In this document: in pieces, positions 53,645 to 64,000 of the stretch | Numbering within the stretch: the first letter of the stretch is position 1 | Layout: the number at the start of each line of letters is the position of its first letter | NCBI GenBank assembly: GCA_943735955.1 | Contig: OX030966.1 | Span: 7,068,306 to 7,132,305 of the forward strand | From: Piscicola geometra | Lineage: Eukaryota > Annelida > Clitellata > Hirudinida > Piscicolidae | DNA length: 64,000 nt | Reading direction: 5' to 3' | Made by a program: the position numbers and the translations under genes | Notes under the pieces: generated by a model | What the model saw: only the letters and a program-made list of their open reading frames with translations | The model's database searches: none | Told to the model about the DNA's origin: nothing

Positions 53645-56600
53645 TTAAACATCCTCATCACCAGCGTTCAAATCGCTCGCCTCCACCACCACCACGTCAT
53701 CCTCATCGCATCCTCCCAAGGAATGCAGTATATGCTTACCGCTTATTTCTTCTTTTTTCTTAGCATCATTTTTGCTAAAAGTAGACACATTATCATATTC
53801 AGCACCATCATCACCAACATCATCATCATCATCATCATCATCAACAATGGCAACAAGTTCCTCTTCCTTCTCTTCCTCATCATCATCATCATCCTCATCC
53901 CTCACATACACATAGTCTGACGACAGAGTGTGGGGGTGCTTGGAGGCCTTGACCAGACTGATGGAAGACTTTCGACGACCCTTGAAGAGGCTGCAGTGGT
54001 TTGGAGGTGGTAGTGTTGTGTGGTGTGGTAGTGTGGTTTGGTGGTGTGGTTTGGTGGTGGTAGTGTTGTGTGGTGTGGTAGTGTGGTTTGGTGGTGGTGG
54101 TGTGATAGTGTGGTGTGGTGGTAGTGTGGTGTGCTAATGTGGTTGCAGTAGTTGTAGTGTGGTGTAGCGCAGTAGTGCGGTGGTGTGGTGGTTGCAGTAG
54201 TTGTAGTGTGGTGTAGTGCGGTGTAGTGTAGTGGTGTGGTGGTTGCAGTGGGTGTAGTGTGGTGTAGTGTAGTGGTGTGTAGTGGTGGTTGTTGCAGTTG
54301 TGTGGTGGTGGTGTGTTAGTGCAGTAGTGTGGTGGTTGCAGTGGTTGTAGTGTGGTGTCGTAGTGTGGTTGCAGTGGTGTGGTGTGGTAGTGTGGTTGCA
54401 ATTGTGTGGTGGTGGTGTGGGTCTTTGCTGTCAGCCTTTGAACTCAGATTGAAAATAACCAGTTTAAAGATGAATATATTCGTTAAATCACAAAGTCAAC
54501 TCCAGAAATGACACGAAGCAGACACTAACTCCACGGCACTTTTCTTGCTTCTCTTCTTCTTCAATTCGCTTCTGAGCATCTTCACACTACCTTCTTCCTT
54601 AGCGTCATCATCATCATCATTACCTACATCTTCATCCGCTTTACCTGCATCATTATCACCACAGGCTTCATTACTGCCATCATCATCAGTACCATCTCCT
54701 TCCATGTTGTAGTGGTCACAGTCCTCCTCAAACTCTTTCTTTTCGTTTGAAAGTTCATTTTTGTCTTCATCTTTCTCTTCACCATCTTCATCATCTTCTT
54801 CTCTTTTATCATCTTCTTCTCCTTTATCATCTTCTTCTCCTTTATCATCTTCTTCTCCTTTATCATCTTCTTCTCTTTTATCATCTTCTTCTCCTTTATC
54901 ATCTTCTTCTCCTTTATCATCTTCTTCTCCTTTATCATCTTCTTCTCTTTTATCATCTTCTTCTCCTTTATCATCTTCTTCTCCTTTATCATCTTCTTCT
55001 CCTTTATCATCTTCTTCTCCTTTATCATCTTCTTCTCCTTTATCATCTTCTTCTCCTTTATCATCTTCTTCTCCTTTATCATCTTCTTCTCCTTTATCAC
55101 CTTCTTCTTCTTTATCATCATCTTCTTCTCTATCATCATCATTATCTTCATCTTCATCAACGTATATCTCCACCTTACTTGCATCTTTCTCGTCATCTTT
55201 CACGGCTTGCTTCAAGACTACCGTATTATTGCTATCTCCAAGCCAATCATCATTCTCTTCCTCTTCCTCCTCCTCATCATCATCTTCATCCTCATCATCC
55301 TCTTCCTCATCATCTTCGTCTTTCTCAGCTAACCTGCAATCAAGCGAATGCAAGGTGAGTGAAGATGAAATGCAACCTCAAGCACCCACCTCACGAAGCG
55401 TCCGCCTGCATCTCCTCCACTCGTTTCCATGGAAACATCATCATCATCGTCATCACGACCACCATCAACGTCATCGTCGTCGTCGTCGTCATCAATGTTG
55501 TCTCTTATGACGTCATAGCATCGGTCCAACGTTTCTCCGCGGTAGTCCAAGGAATAGGCCTCATTACTGCTGCTTGCGTCATCATCATCATCATCATCGC
55601 CACCATCATCATCATCAACATCATCATCATCATCTTCGTTACTGATGCTCCTGTCATGATCATCTTTACAATAATTCGAGGGAATGTTGGAACGACCATC
55701 TAGTTCTGATGCATCATCATCATCACCATCTTCATCATCATCATCTTTACTGTTGCTAGCCATAAAGTTACTCAGCTCTTGGCAAATGACTGCAGTGGTT
55801 TCACCATTATCTACATCTTTATCATCATCATCTTTATCATCATCTTCATCATCATCTTTATCTTCTTTCTCATCATTACCAAATACCTGCCTTTTTCTAG
55901 TACAATTAAACCAACTAGAAACATTATATTCTTTTTCATCATTATCCTCATCATCATCCTCATCATCATCATCATCGTCTACTTCATCATCATCATCTTC
56001 GTCATCTTTTTCATTCACACTGCTTTCCACCTCGACCACCTCGTCATAAACCCCCCCAGCATCACCCTTCCACTCTCTTCTGACCTCCTTCCCTTCCAAC
56101 TCTTTCCTCTCAATATCTTTTTCTTCTTCCTTTTTCTCTTCATCCTCATCTTCCTCGTCTTCATCATCCTTATCTTCTTTCTCATCATCATCTTCATCTT
56201 CTTCATCCTTCTCTCCACCCTCTTCTCTCTCTTCTTTATCTCCCATGACAGACCTCCTTGAGCAAATGCTCAAGAATAACTCATCATCGTCTTCATCATC
56301 TCTCGTATCATAAAAACTCTCTTTTTCTAAATCATCATCATCCCCACCATCGTCATCACCATCCTCCACACCATCGTAATCATCATCACCACCACCATCT
56401 TTTCTTTCACACTTCTCCAACCAATTAAACTTCTTCTTCTTCTCCTCCTCCTCATCTCCTTTCCCTCTCCCATCTTCTCCCTCCACAGCAACCCTCGCCA
56501 TCCTAGTGACAGTCTCCAGCAGCTGTCTCTTCAGCCTCTCACTCCTCAGCTTCAGCAGCTGCTGCAGCAGTCGCTTCAGGAAGAGAGGCTGCTGCTCGTT

Positions 56601-59600
56601 GAGGGAGATGAACTCTGAAACCATCTGGTACACAGCGTCCATCTCTCTCGTCTCATTCCCCACATCAACTTTCTCAACCATGTCACCCTCACCACCATCA
56701 CTTTTTTCACCATCATTACCATGACCACCACCACTGCCACCACCACTGCCACCACCACTGCCACTTCCACTGCCACCACCACTACCACCATTACTACCAC
56801 CACCACTGCCACTTCCACTGCTACCACCACTACTACCATCACCATCACTGCCACTTCCACTACCACAGCTGCTGCTGCTGACGAGATGGCGTCCGATGAG
56901 GCTGAAGTAGTTTCTGCTGGGACAAGACTTGCTGAGAAGTGTTTTGTCATCATCATCATCACCCTCACCATCATCATCATCACTGCTGATGCCTGCAGAG
57001 GGCTGGTAGCTGTGACGACGCATGTTGATCTCCTTCCCAGTGGAATTGTTGGCGACCACATCAGTTGTCCACTGGTGACGACTTCCTGCAAGATAACAGT
57101 TGTTGTTTTTGTTGTTGCTGTTGTTGTTGCTGTTGTTGTTGTTGTTGCTGTTGTTGTTGCTGTTGTCATCATCGTTTGTGACGTCACTTTCCTTTACGTC
57201 CATGTTGTCAACATTCATGTTGTAGCTGTTAGGGCAGGAGTTGAATCTGTTGAAAGCAGGACTTTGGGAGAAGTTTCTTTGGTTATCACCATTACTCATT
57301 CTCTTATCATCATCCTCATCATCCTCATCATCATCATCATCACCGTGTATATCAATATTGCTCTTATGACGATAATAATAATAATCATCATCATCATCAT
57401 TTTTCATATTTTTTATGTTATTCTTGATATGGTTAACGCTTCCACCAAGCTTATATTCGTTAAAGTAACGATAGTCACCCTCATGTAGCGATGCCCCCCT
57501 CCCACTTCTGTTGTTGAGCGCGAAGTATTCTTCCAAGTCGAGGTTGTCACCATCATCCTTGGAGCACAAGCGTTTGGAAAAAAGTTGTTTATTGTTGTTG
57601 TTATTTTTGTTGTTGTTGAGACTACTGTTGTAATTTCGGTGGTTATTGTTGAAATTGAGGTTGAGGTTGTTGGCCTTGCGGATGGTGAAGCAGTTGGACA
57701 TCCTGCTCCTCCACTCCTCATCGGCGTCCAGGCGCCTCTTCTCCGGCAACCTCCGCTCATCGCCTGTCTTCTCGTCTCCTGAACGCTGCATGAACGAAAA
57801 GTTTCGGATGGCGTAGGGCTTTTTGACGTCGTTGAAGACGATGTTGACGGTGTTGTTTGTGGATGAGGGCACGCTGGCGTTGACTCCTTCATCGCTCGCC
57901 TCTCTCCGATCATTTCGAGTTTTTTCAGTGCGGGAAACGCTCGTCACTTGATGTGCTTTCTTGTGTGTTTTCTTGTGTGCTTTTGACTGCCCAGAAGCGT
58001 GGTCAGAAGGCTTGCTCTGCACTGCAGCATTATCTCTCCCTCCTCCGGCTGCACTTTTCTTCTTCTTCTGCTGCTCCACACAAGGACACTTGGAAGCTTT
58101 GGAAGCAGAATCAGTATCATGAGGCCTACGTTTGGTATCATCATCATCACCGTCATCTAATGCTTTGGTCACCATGGCAGTGATATCATCTTCGTCATCA
58201 TTGATCCTAACATCATCATCATCATCATCATCATCATTCTTAACATCATTATCATCCTTCCTGACACCTTCATCTTCATCATCGTCATCCCTGCAGCACT
58301 TGCAAACACCAAAGTTCTCCTTCTCCTTCATGGCTTCATTCAAACCCTTCAGTTTCTCCGTGAAGTTTTTCTGAGCCCTCAACGACCTGCCCAGCAACTT
58401 GTCACACCTCTTCACCACCTCATTCGTCTTCTTCTTCATGTTTTCCACCAACAACGAGGCACAACAGCCCAGTACTTTCTTATTGCCAGCGCTCTTAGCA
58501 GTAGGAGTCGTTTCAGCAGAGTGCTCGTCGAAGGCACATGGGCTGCATTTGGCGCTTGTAGTTGTAGTGGTGGAAGGTAGCAGGTGTTCTCTACACTGCT
58601 GCCACAGCTTCTGGTCACTCTTCTTCCACTCAGACATCTTCTTGTTGCCATGACAGTCATCCTCCTCCTCTTCTCCATTCAGCCTGCCTCCCTCCTTCCG
58701 CTTGTTCAGATCCTCACACCACTCCAACGAGGCATACTTCTTTCCCACCACATTGCACTCATTCAAGTAACTGTACTTCTTCAAGCCTTCAGTCAAGCCA
58801 TCATCATCGTCATCAGCGCCGACCTCCTTGTGGTGGTTGCCTTTCTGAGCACCACAAGCCTCAGTGGCCGTCTCTTCCTCCATCAGTTTGAAGGTGCACT
58901 TACTTCTTCCCTTCTTCTGCACCTGCTGCAGCACACTGGACGCCTTTTCTTCCTTGCAGGCGTTCTGCTTCATGCTGCCTTGATGCGTCTCCTTGTCTTT
59001 GATCTTGTCTGTCGTGTTCTTGAGCGACTGCGCAAAGAAGTCGAAGTGGTTGGCTTTCTTCGTTCTGTCACTGAAGTCATCGACGAAGCTGAACTTGCTG
59101 GCAGCTGGAAAGTCCCTCTGCGAGAACAACTGCTTGTGACGCAGCTTCGTCTGCTGCTGCTTCTTCGGGCAGCTCCTCCTCTCGGTCAGGAAGCCACTCT
59201 TCAGCACCGAGAGGTACGGACTTGCAAACCTCTGCTCCTTCTCCACCGCTGCATCGTCTGCATGCACGGCAGAAGTGGTAGACGCGTGCAAGTGTTTGCA
59301 GCACTCGCTCTTCCTGTCTGGCGTCTGCTTGCTGTTGCTTGCGTCAGTGCGGTCTTGGGGGGCGAGTTGGAAGGAGTCGATGCAGATGCGCCTGAACTTC
59401 TTGATGGAGTCTTCCTTCGGCGTGGTGAGGGGCTTGCGAGGTGGGGGAAAGGAGGGGTCGAAGGGCAGGTTGCAGGACTTGCACGCATGTCTGCAGGGGG
59501 GAGCGCACTTGCAGGGCGGGTACTTGGAGAAGTAGTACCTGTTTCTGCACACCTCACTCACCGCCTCACAGGCGCTCTTCGCGTCAAACTTGTCTGCCTT

Positions 59601-62600
59601 GCAGCCCTTGCAGCTCCTCCTGGCGTTGAGACCTTTCAGGTAGTGGCTCAAGTCACTGCAGCGCCTGTTCTGCAACTCTCCTGTGACGCCCTTCACGCCG
59701 TTCAAATCGTTTTCGATCGAGAAGCGGTTGTAGTCTTGCGAGCGCCAAGGCTGCTTCTTCGAGAAGCGATTGCTGCCTTTCGAAGATCTCTCAGTCGCTA
59801 GGGCGTCGTTTATTTTCAGCTTTTTTGAGATTTTAAGGTCGTTAATGGTTTTCGATGTTAGTTTCATTCCGTAGTTATGCTTCGTCAGCGACGAGTTAAC
59901 GTTATTGTTCCTTGATTTTTGACACCCAACATCATAATCATCATCGTCTTCTTTGTCATGGTCGTCTTCATCATCCTCTTCTATCCTTCCATCCTCATTT
60001 TCTTCATCTTTCTTCTCTCCACTTTCTTTGACTCTTTCCTCTTCCACACAGCTCTTGCCTCCACCATAAATCGTGTCCACTAGTTCCTCAACGCCATCTT
60101 CATCATCTTCATCATCATCATCATCATCATCATCAACATCATGTACTTCATCTTCCTTTTCGTCTCCCCCTCCTTCTTCTTCATCATCTTCTTCCTCTTC
60201 TTCCACTCTCTTCAAAGTTTCCTTCTCCACCCCTTTCTCCTCCTTCACCACCGAAGCACCATCCACTGATGACTTGGCGAGCTTGCCTGATGCAACTTCA
60301 TTCTTCTCCTCCAGCTTCCCCTTCGAAGCGACCAGCAGCGACGAATCCACCAGGGCCTTCTCCAGCTGCTCAAAACGTTTGCTGAAACGTTCGTTTTGCT
60401 GCAGCAGCAGTTGGTAGCTGTGGAAGAGTTGGGTGATGGGGGCTTCCGTCTTGCCGTCTGGGATGCGCTGACCCAACGTCTGCAGATTCAGCTTCACTGT
60501 GTCGAGAAGCGCCTCCAGGTAGTTGAGGTCAGGGCCCTGTTGAGGGGTCGGTTCGAATGAGTTGGGGCAGGTTGTGTTGGAATTGCAGAATTTTTATCGT
60601 TAATTTTAGACTCACCTGATTGCAACTTTTAGAATCAAATGAATTTTCTTTTCCAGGTCTCTCGACGTCTGAAAGATAAGATAAAATAGAAATTTTGAAA
60701 TTTATTAAAACATCATAAATTACAAACATCAGCGTGAGCCTCACTCTTCCGAGGCAGCCTTCAAAACCACCAACTTCTCACCGATTCTCGCATCTTTCAG
60801 TTTCCTCGCATCATTGGTGACTGCATTGGGCGTCTGATCTTCATCTTGTCCTTGTTCCTCCGCCTCGCCCTTGCTGAGCAGCTTCGTGAGCTTGAGTTCA
60901 CTCTTGAGCGAGTCAAGGCCTGTCTGTTCACTGGAGAGGTCCTTGGAGAAGTTGACCCTGGAGCACTTCACCAGGCGGTTCTTCAACTCCACCTCCTGTT
61001 CCAGCTTCTGCTGGTTGTGCTGTTGCTTTTGGTGCCAGTAAAGAAATTGCTGTTGTTGTTGCGGCTTCGATGTTGCGCTGAGGCCGTTGACGTTTGATAC
61101 AAAAATGTTTGGCTGTTGTTCTGCGTTGTTGGGAGTGTTGTTGATGAATTTGAGACGGTTTTGGAGTTGTTGCAAGGCGCCACTGCTGTTGTTGGTCTGT
61201 TTTGGATGTTGCTGTTGTTGCAATTGATTGAATTGTTGGCTTCTAAACTCGAAAGATTTACTTTGTTGTAGTTGTTCTTGAAATTGTTGCAGCTGTTTTT
61301 GTTGTTGTTGTGGCGGCGGCTGAAGAAAGGTGTTGTAGTGGGTGCTCTTGGAGAGGTCTGAAGTGTCGAGTTGGTTAGAAACCATGTAGCAAGGTAGTTG
61401 CAGGTACGTTTGTTGCTTCAGTTGCTGCAGAGGAAAAGAATAGTCGAATTGTTGTTCTTGTGCTTGTTCTTGCAAGAATCGGCATTCGTCATCACGTGGG
61501 ATTTGAGTGCTTGCGAGGTTCGAGTTGTTCTTTTGGTTGTTGCTGTAGATGCCTTCGTACTCTTGGTCTTGTTCTCGTTGTTGTTGTTGTTGTGGTTGTG
61601 GTTGTTGTTGTGGTTGTTGTTGCTGCTCTTCTTTTGTATTGTACGGTATTGTATTGTATTGTTTAATTTTATGTTTAAGTTGATGTTTTTGCTGTTGTTG
61701 CTGCTGTTGTTGCTGCTGTTGTTCTTCGAATTGTTGTTGTTGTTGTTGTTGTTCAAGCTGCTGGTAGGTCAGGAAATTTTGGAAACTTTCTGTGAGTTCG
61801 TCAACATTTTGTTTTTGGTCATCTTCGGCAGGCTGCCAATGTTGCTGTTGTTGTTGTTGTTGTTGTTGAAAGGGTTGCTGCTTGATGAGTTGGTAGTGTT
61901 GTGGATAGGCTTGTTGCAAGTATTCTGAGGCTGCCTTGTTGTTGTTGTTGCCAGCGCTCTGTTTGTTGTTGTAGTTCTTGTTGTGTTTCAGCTTCTCCGA
62001 CTGCATACTAGTGTACGCAGAGGGCCCCATCTTCTTGAAACTGTCTTTCGAAAGTGGAAACTCAACGTTTTCAAGCTTGCTCACGGCTTCTTTGCCAACG
62101 TACGAAAAAAGATTCTCGTCCCAGTCACACCTGCCATTTGCATCATCGTGTAGTAACAAATAATCAAAAGAAAATATTTAAAAAACACGTGATCAATGTT
62201 TTTACTTTTCTCTCGGAGCAGCCGAAACTGACGTTGTCTTCCTTCCCCTGCCATCACTGCCGTCCTCTCGCACGCCTCCATCACTATCAGTACCAGCTGG
62301 ATCATCATCATCACCATTTCTAGAGAAGTCTCCGTTGTGTTGGAAGGTCTTGAATAGGAGATGTCTGTGCTGCCCACTCAGGAAGTCGCCATTGTTGCTC
62401 ATGAAAGACATCTCTGCAGGCAAGTCAGCTTTCTTCTGAAACAGTCTGTTGTTGTTTTCTGTGGCATTCTCGTTGTTTCGTTCGTGGAAGGCGTTGTGGT
62501 TGTTGTTCTCATCACTCCACTCCTCCTGATCGTCGAAATGATCAGCTCCTCTGTTCTTCGATCTGAGCACATTCTCACGGCAATCATCGACAACTCTCCT

Positions 62601-63257
62601 CATTTTCCCGATCATCTCTTCTTCTCCTCCATCTGCAACCTCTCCCATGCAGTCACCACTGACCCCTTCCATGCATTCAGCTGCCTCATCATCATCTTCT
62701 GCAGCATCACCACCACACATGCCACCTCCCAAGGAGGGACCACACTGATTATGCAGCTGGTTCAGGAATTGAAGGCTGAATGCATCCTCGTTGAAGTGCT
62801 CGTTGTCGCAACTTACATACTCTTCCTCTTCTTCATTCTCCTGTCTTCCTGACAACTTCCTGTTCCTCTTCCGTTGACTGTAGGCGATAATGCCTCCTCC
62901 AACCACTCCATCTGCCCCTCTCATCTCTTGGAAACCTCTCCTCTTTGACGCACCCCCCTCTCCACTCCTCCACCTCTCGTCCACCAGAGTCGAAGTGTTC
63001 GAAACGAAGGAAGGGTTTCTCCTCGCCATCTCTCGTCCCTCTCTCTCACGCTCTTCATCGCCACCAAACCTGGACAGCAGTCTCTTGTCGTCACAGAAGC
63101 CGCCTGTTGTTTGCCTCAAAGGAGTCATGCAGTTGTTGCCATTCCAGTTTGATCGTCTCTCAGAGGCGAACAGCTCATCGGCCTTGTAGATGTTCTTCTC
63201 CTTGCGAGCAGTCTTGCGAGAGGCACCGTGACTGCTGTTTGCACCCATGTGACCCAT
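53645..63257 (-). CDS. Very long acidic PCM1-like (pericentriolar satellite) protein
   Basis: Six exons (minus): 63257-62206, 62130-60782, 60668-60616, 60536-55390, 55333-54530, 53990-53645. They total 8751 bases, 2916 residues, all in phase. Visible parts: a basic start (SRKTARKEKNIYKADELFAS), poly-Gln blocks (about residues 435-545), coiled-coil-like segments, a Cys-rich patch (CKCAPPCRHACKSCNLPFD), many Asp/Glu runs, a Gly/Ser linker, and about 18 copies of a KGEEDD repeat (about 2608-2717). A helix at about 2118-2170 (VSEFISLNEQQPLFL, then a Leu-rich helix) resembles a PCM1 segment (ISQNESRPHFL...). A DDQEEWSDEN motif near residue 240 recalls the PCM1 N-terminus. PCM1 scaffolds centriolar satellites. 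Human PCM1 has about 2024 residues, so assignment is tentative; low complexity can mislead. Exon 3 is a 53-base microexon and intron 4 only 56 bases. Further 5' exons are possible. Confidence 0.8.
54000..54425. repeat. TGGTGTGGTAGTG repeat in last PCM1-like intron
   Basis: Irregular GTGGTGTGGTAGTGTGGTT units occupy most of the 539-base intron 53991-54529 and end within ten bases of its acceptor. Confidence 0.85.
54785..55111. repeat. 18-bp coding repeat (KGEEDD) in PCM1-like gene
   Basis: About 18 near-identical copies of an 18-bp unit (minus strand GAAGATGATAAAGGAGAA) inside exon 5, encoding KGEEDD with occasional KREEDD. Confidence 0.93.
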
Positions 63258-63779
63258 TTTGGAATGATCCACGTTAAATGTAAATGCAGAAGATAAAAAT
63301 AAGGATGAAGAGAGATTTGAGGAATGTATTGATTGTATTGAACTCCCTAGTTACCTCTATTTACTATGTAAACCATAGTCTAACTATTTTTTTGGGAATT
63401 TTTTTGTCACAAATTTATATTTCAAGAACTTTTTATGAAAATAAATGTTTAAAAGCAATCTTGGAGGCTGTCAAACAAGCATATATTTGGTTTGTAAATA
63501 GAATATTGTTGTTGTGTATTTATGATAAACATATCCATAGCATCATTATAATACGTGAGAATTTTGAAGCGCCTCCATCCAACGCATCAAATCAGTGAAA
63601 GTTATTTGGGGAAATTAAATAAATAAAACTGACATAATTTATTTATGAAATTTAGTTTTTAAAATCAACTTACATTTGAAAAAGCTTTAAAAAATGAAAT
63701 GCATGAAGTTATGAATAAAAGCATACATTCGATTAATGGTCAAATTTGGAAGGTATGATGGAGCTGAAGACAGACGCTG

Positions 63780-64000
63780 TCAGAGGGCGTTTATCTGGGA
63801 GACGAGGGCTGCTGGCAAGGACTTCATGCTGGGAAAGCTGCTCTGTGTGCCCTTGTGCTGCACACACAACGAGGCCACTTCGCAAGCCACCCTCACCATG
63901 CCACAAACTCTGTCCAGCCCCAGAACCTCCCCACCACCACCCTCCGCACAGCGAGACAGGCAGTAAGCCAGACTGCCCACAAAAGCATCCCCAGCTCCCT
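63780..64000 (-). CDS. RBKS: Ribokinase, C-terminal exon (5' part outside window)
   Basis: Ribokinase phosphorylates D-ribose to ribose-5-phosphate and belongs to the PfkB family. The visible 72 codons start with GAGDAFVGSLAYCLS, the PfkB signature 2 with its catalytic Asp and anion-hole glycines. They end with ASLCVQHKGTQSSFPSMKSL, which matches the ribokinase C-terminus (monovalent-cation and nucleotide region). The frame is open to the window edge. A minus-strand AATAAA lies at 63643-63638. The PCM1-like gene starts about 520 bases downstream on the same strand. Confidence 0.88.
   Translation of the reverse strand, partial: GAGDAFVGSLAYCLSRCAEGGGGEVLGLDRVCGMVRVACEVASLCVQHKGTQSSFPSMKSLPAALVSQINAL

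Noticed and set aside
54747..55510. Plus-strand poly-Ser and poly-Leu frames
   Set aside because: They are antisense shadows of the Asp/Glu-rich exons of the PCM1-like gene.
58584..59801. 405-codon plus-strand frame
   Set aside because: It is antisense to exon 4 of the PCM1-like gene and has no recognisable domain.

Overview
This is animal nuclear DNA. The genes are split by many introns with GT-AG (once GC-AG) junctions, and the families are bilaterian: a type IV diacylglycerol kinase, sirtuin 2, an FMRFamide-receptor-like GPCR, SERBP1/HABP4, MPV17, a PP1 glycogen-targeting subunit, a PCM1-like protein and ribokinase. The background is AT-rich with very many micro- and minisatellites. An invertebrate, perhaps a spiralian, fits, but I cannot name the species. 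I built the exon models by hand from homology, splice motifs and reading phase; each complete model sums to a multiple of three.

Layout. 1.4-13.8 kb, minus strand: N-terminal and C1-domain exons of a DGK zeta/iota/rdgA-type kinase, with the catalytic exons off the left edge. 15.8-20.3 kb, minus: four phase-compatible exons of an unrecognised protein, either the 5' part of the DGK gene or a separate gene. 18.1-19.6 kb: a 9-bp minisatellite. 21.2-22.5 kb: a non-autonomous hAT transposon with a perfect 8-bp target duplication. 23.2-27.4 kb, plus: eleven exons of SIRT2, several introns almost wholly tandem repeat. 27.4-38.4 kb: mostly non-coding, with repeat arrays and a few isolated exon-like segments. 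38.5-40.2 kb, plus: a two-exon GPCR. 43.5-46.5 kb, minus: SERBP1/HABP4 (seven exons), head-to-head with MPV17 (47.2-49.0 kb, plus, seven exons). 50.7-52.1 kb, plus: a PP1 regulatory subunit 3 with RVxF and CBM21. 53.6-63.3 kb, minus: a very long acidic PCM1-like protein (six exons, 2916 residues). 63.8-64.0 kb, minus: the last exon of ribokinase.

The genes do not form a pathway; this is ordinary animal gene order. The most unusual signal is where the tandem repeats lie. Several start exactly at splice junctions. The ~3 kb array at 2.8-5.8 kb consists of about 110 copies of a unit containing a DGK 3' splice site plus the first codons of its exon, and the 34-bp array at 9.7-10.7 kb repeats the 5' splice site of another DGK exon.
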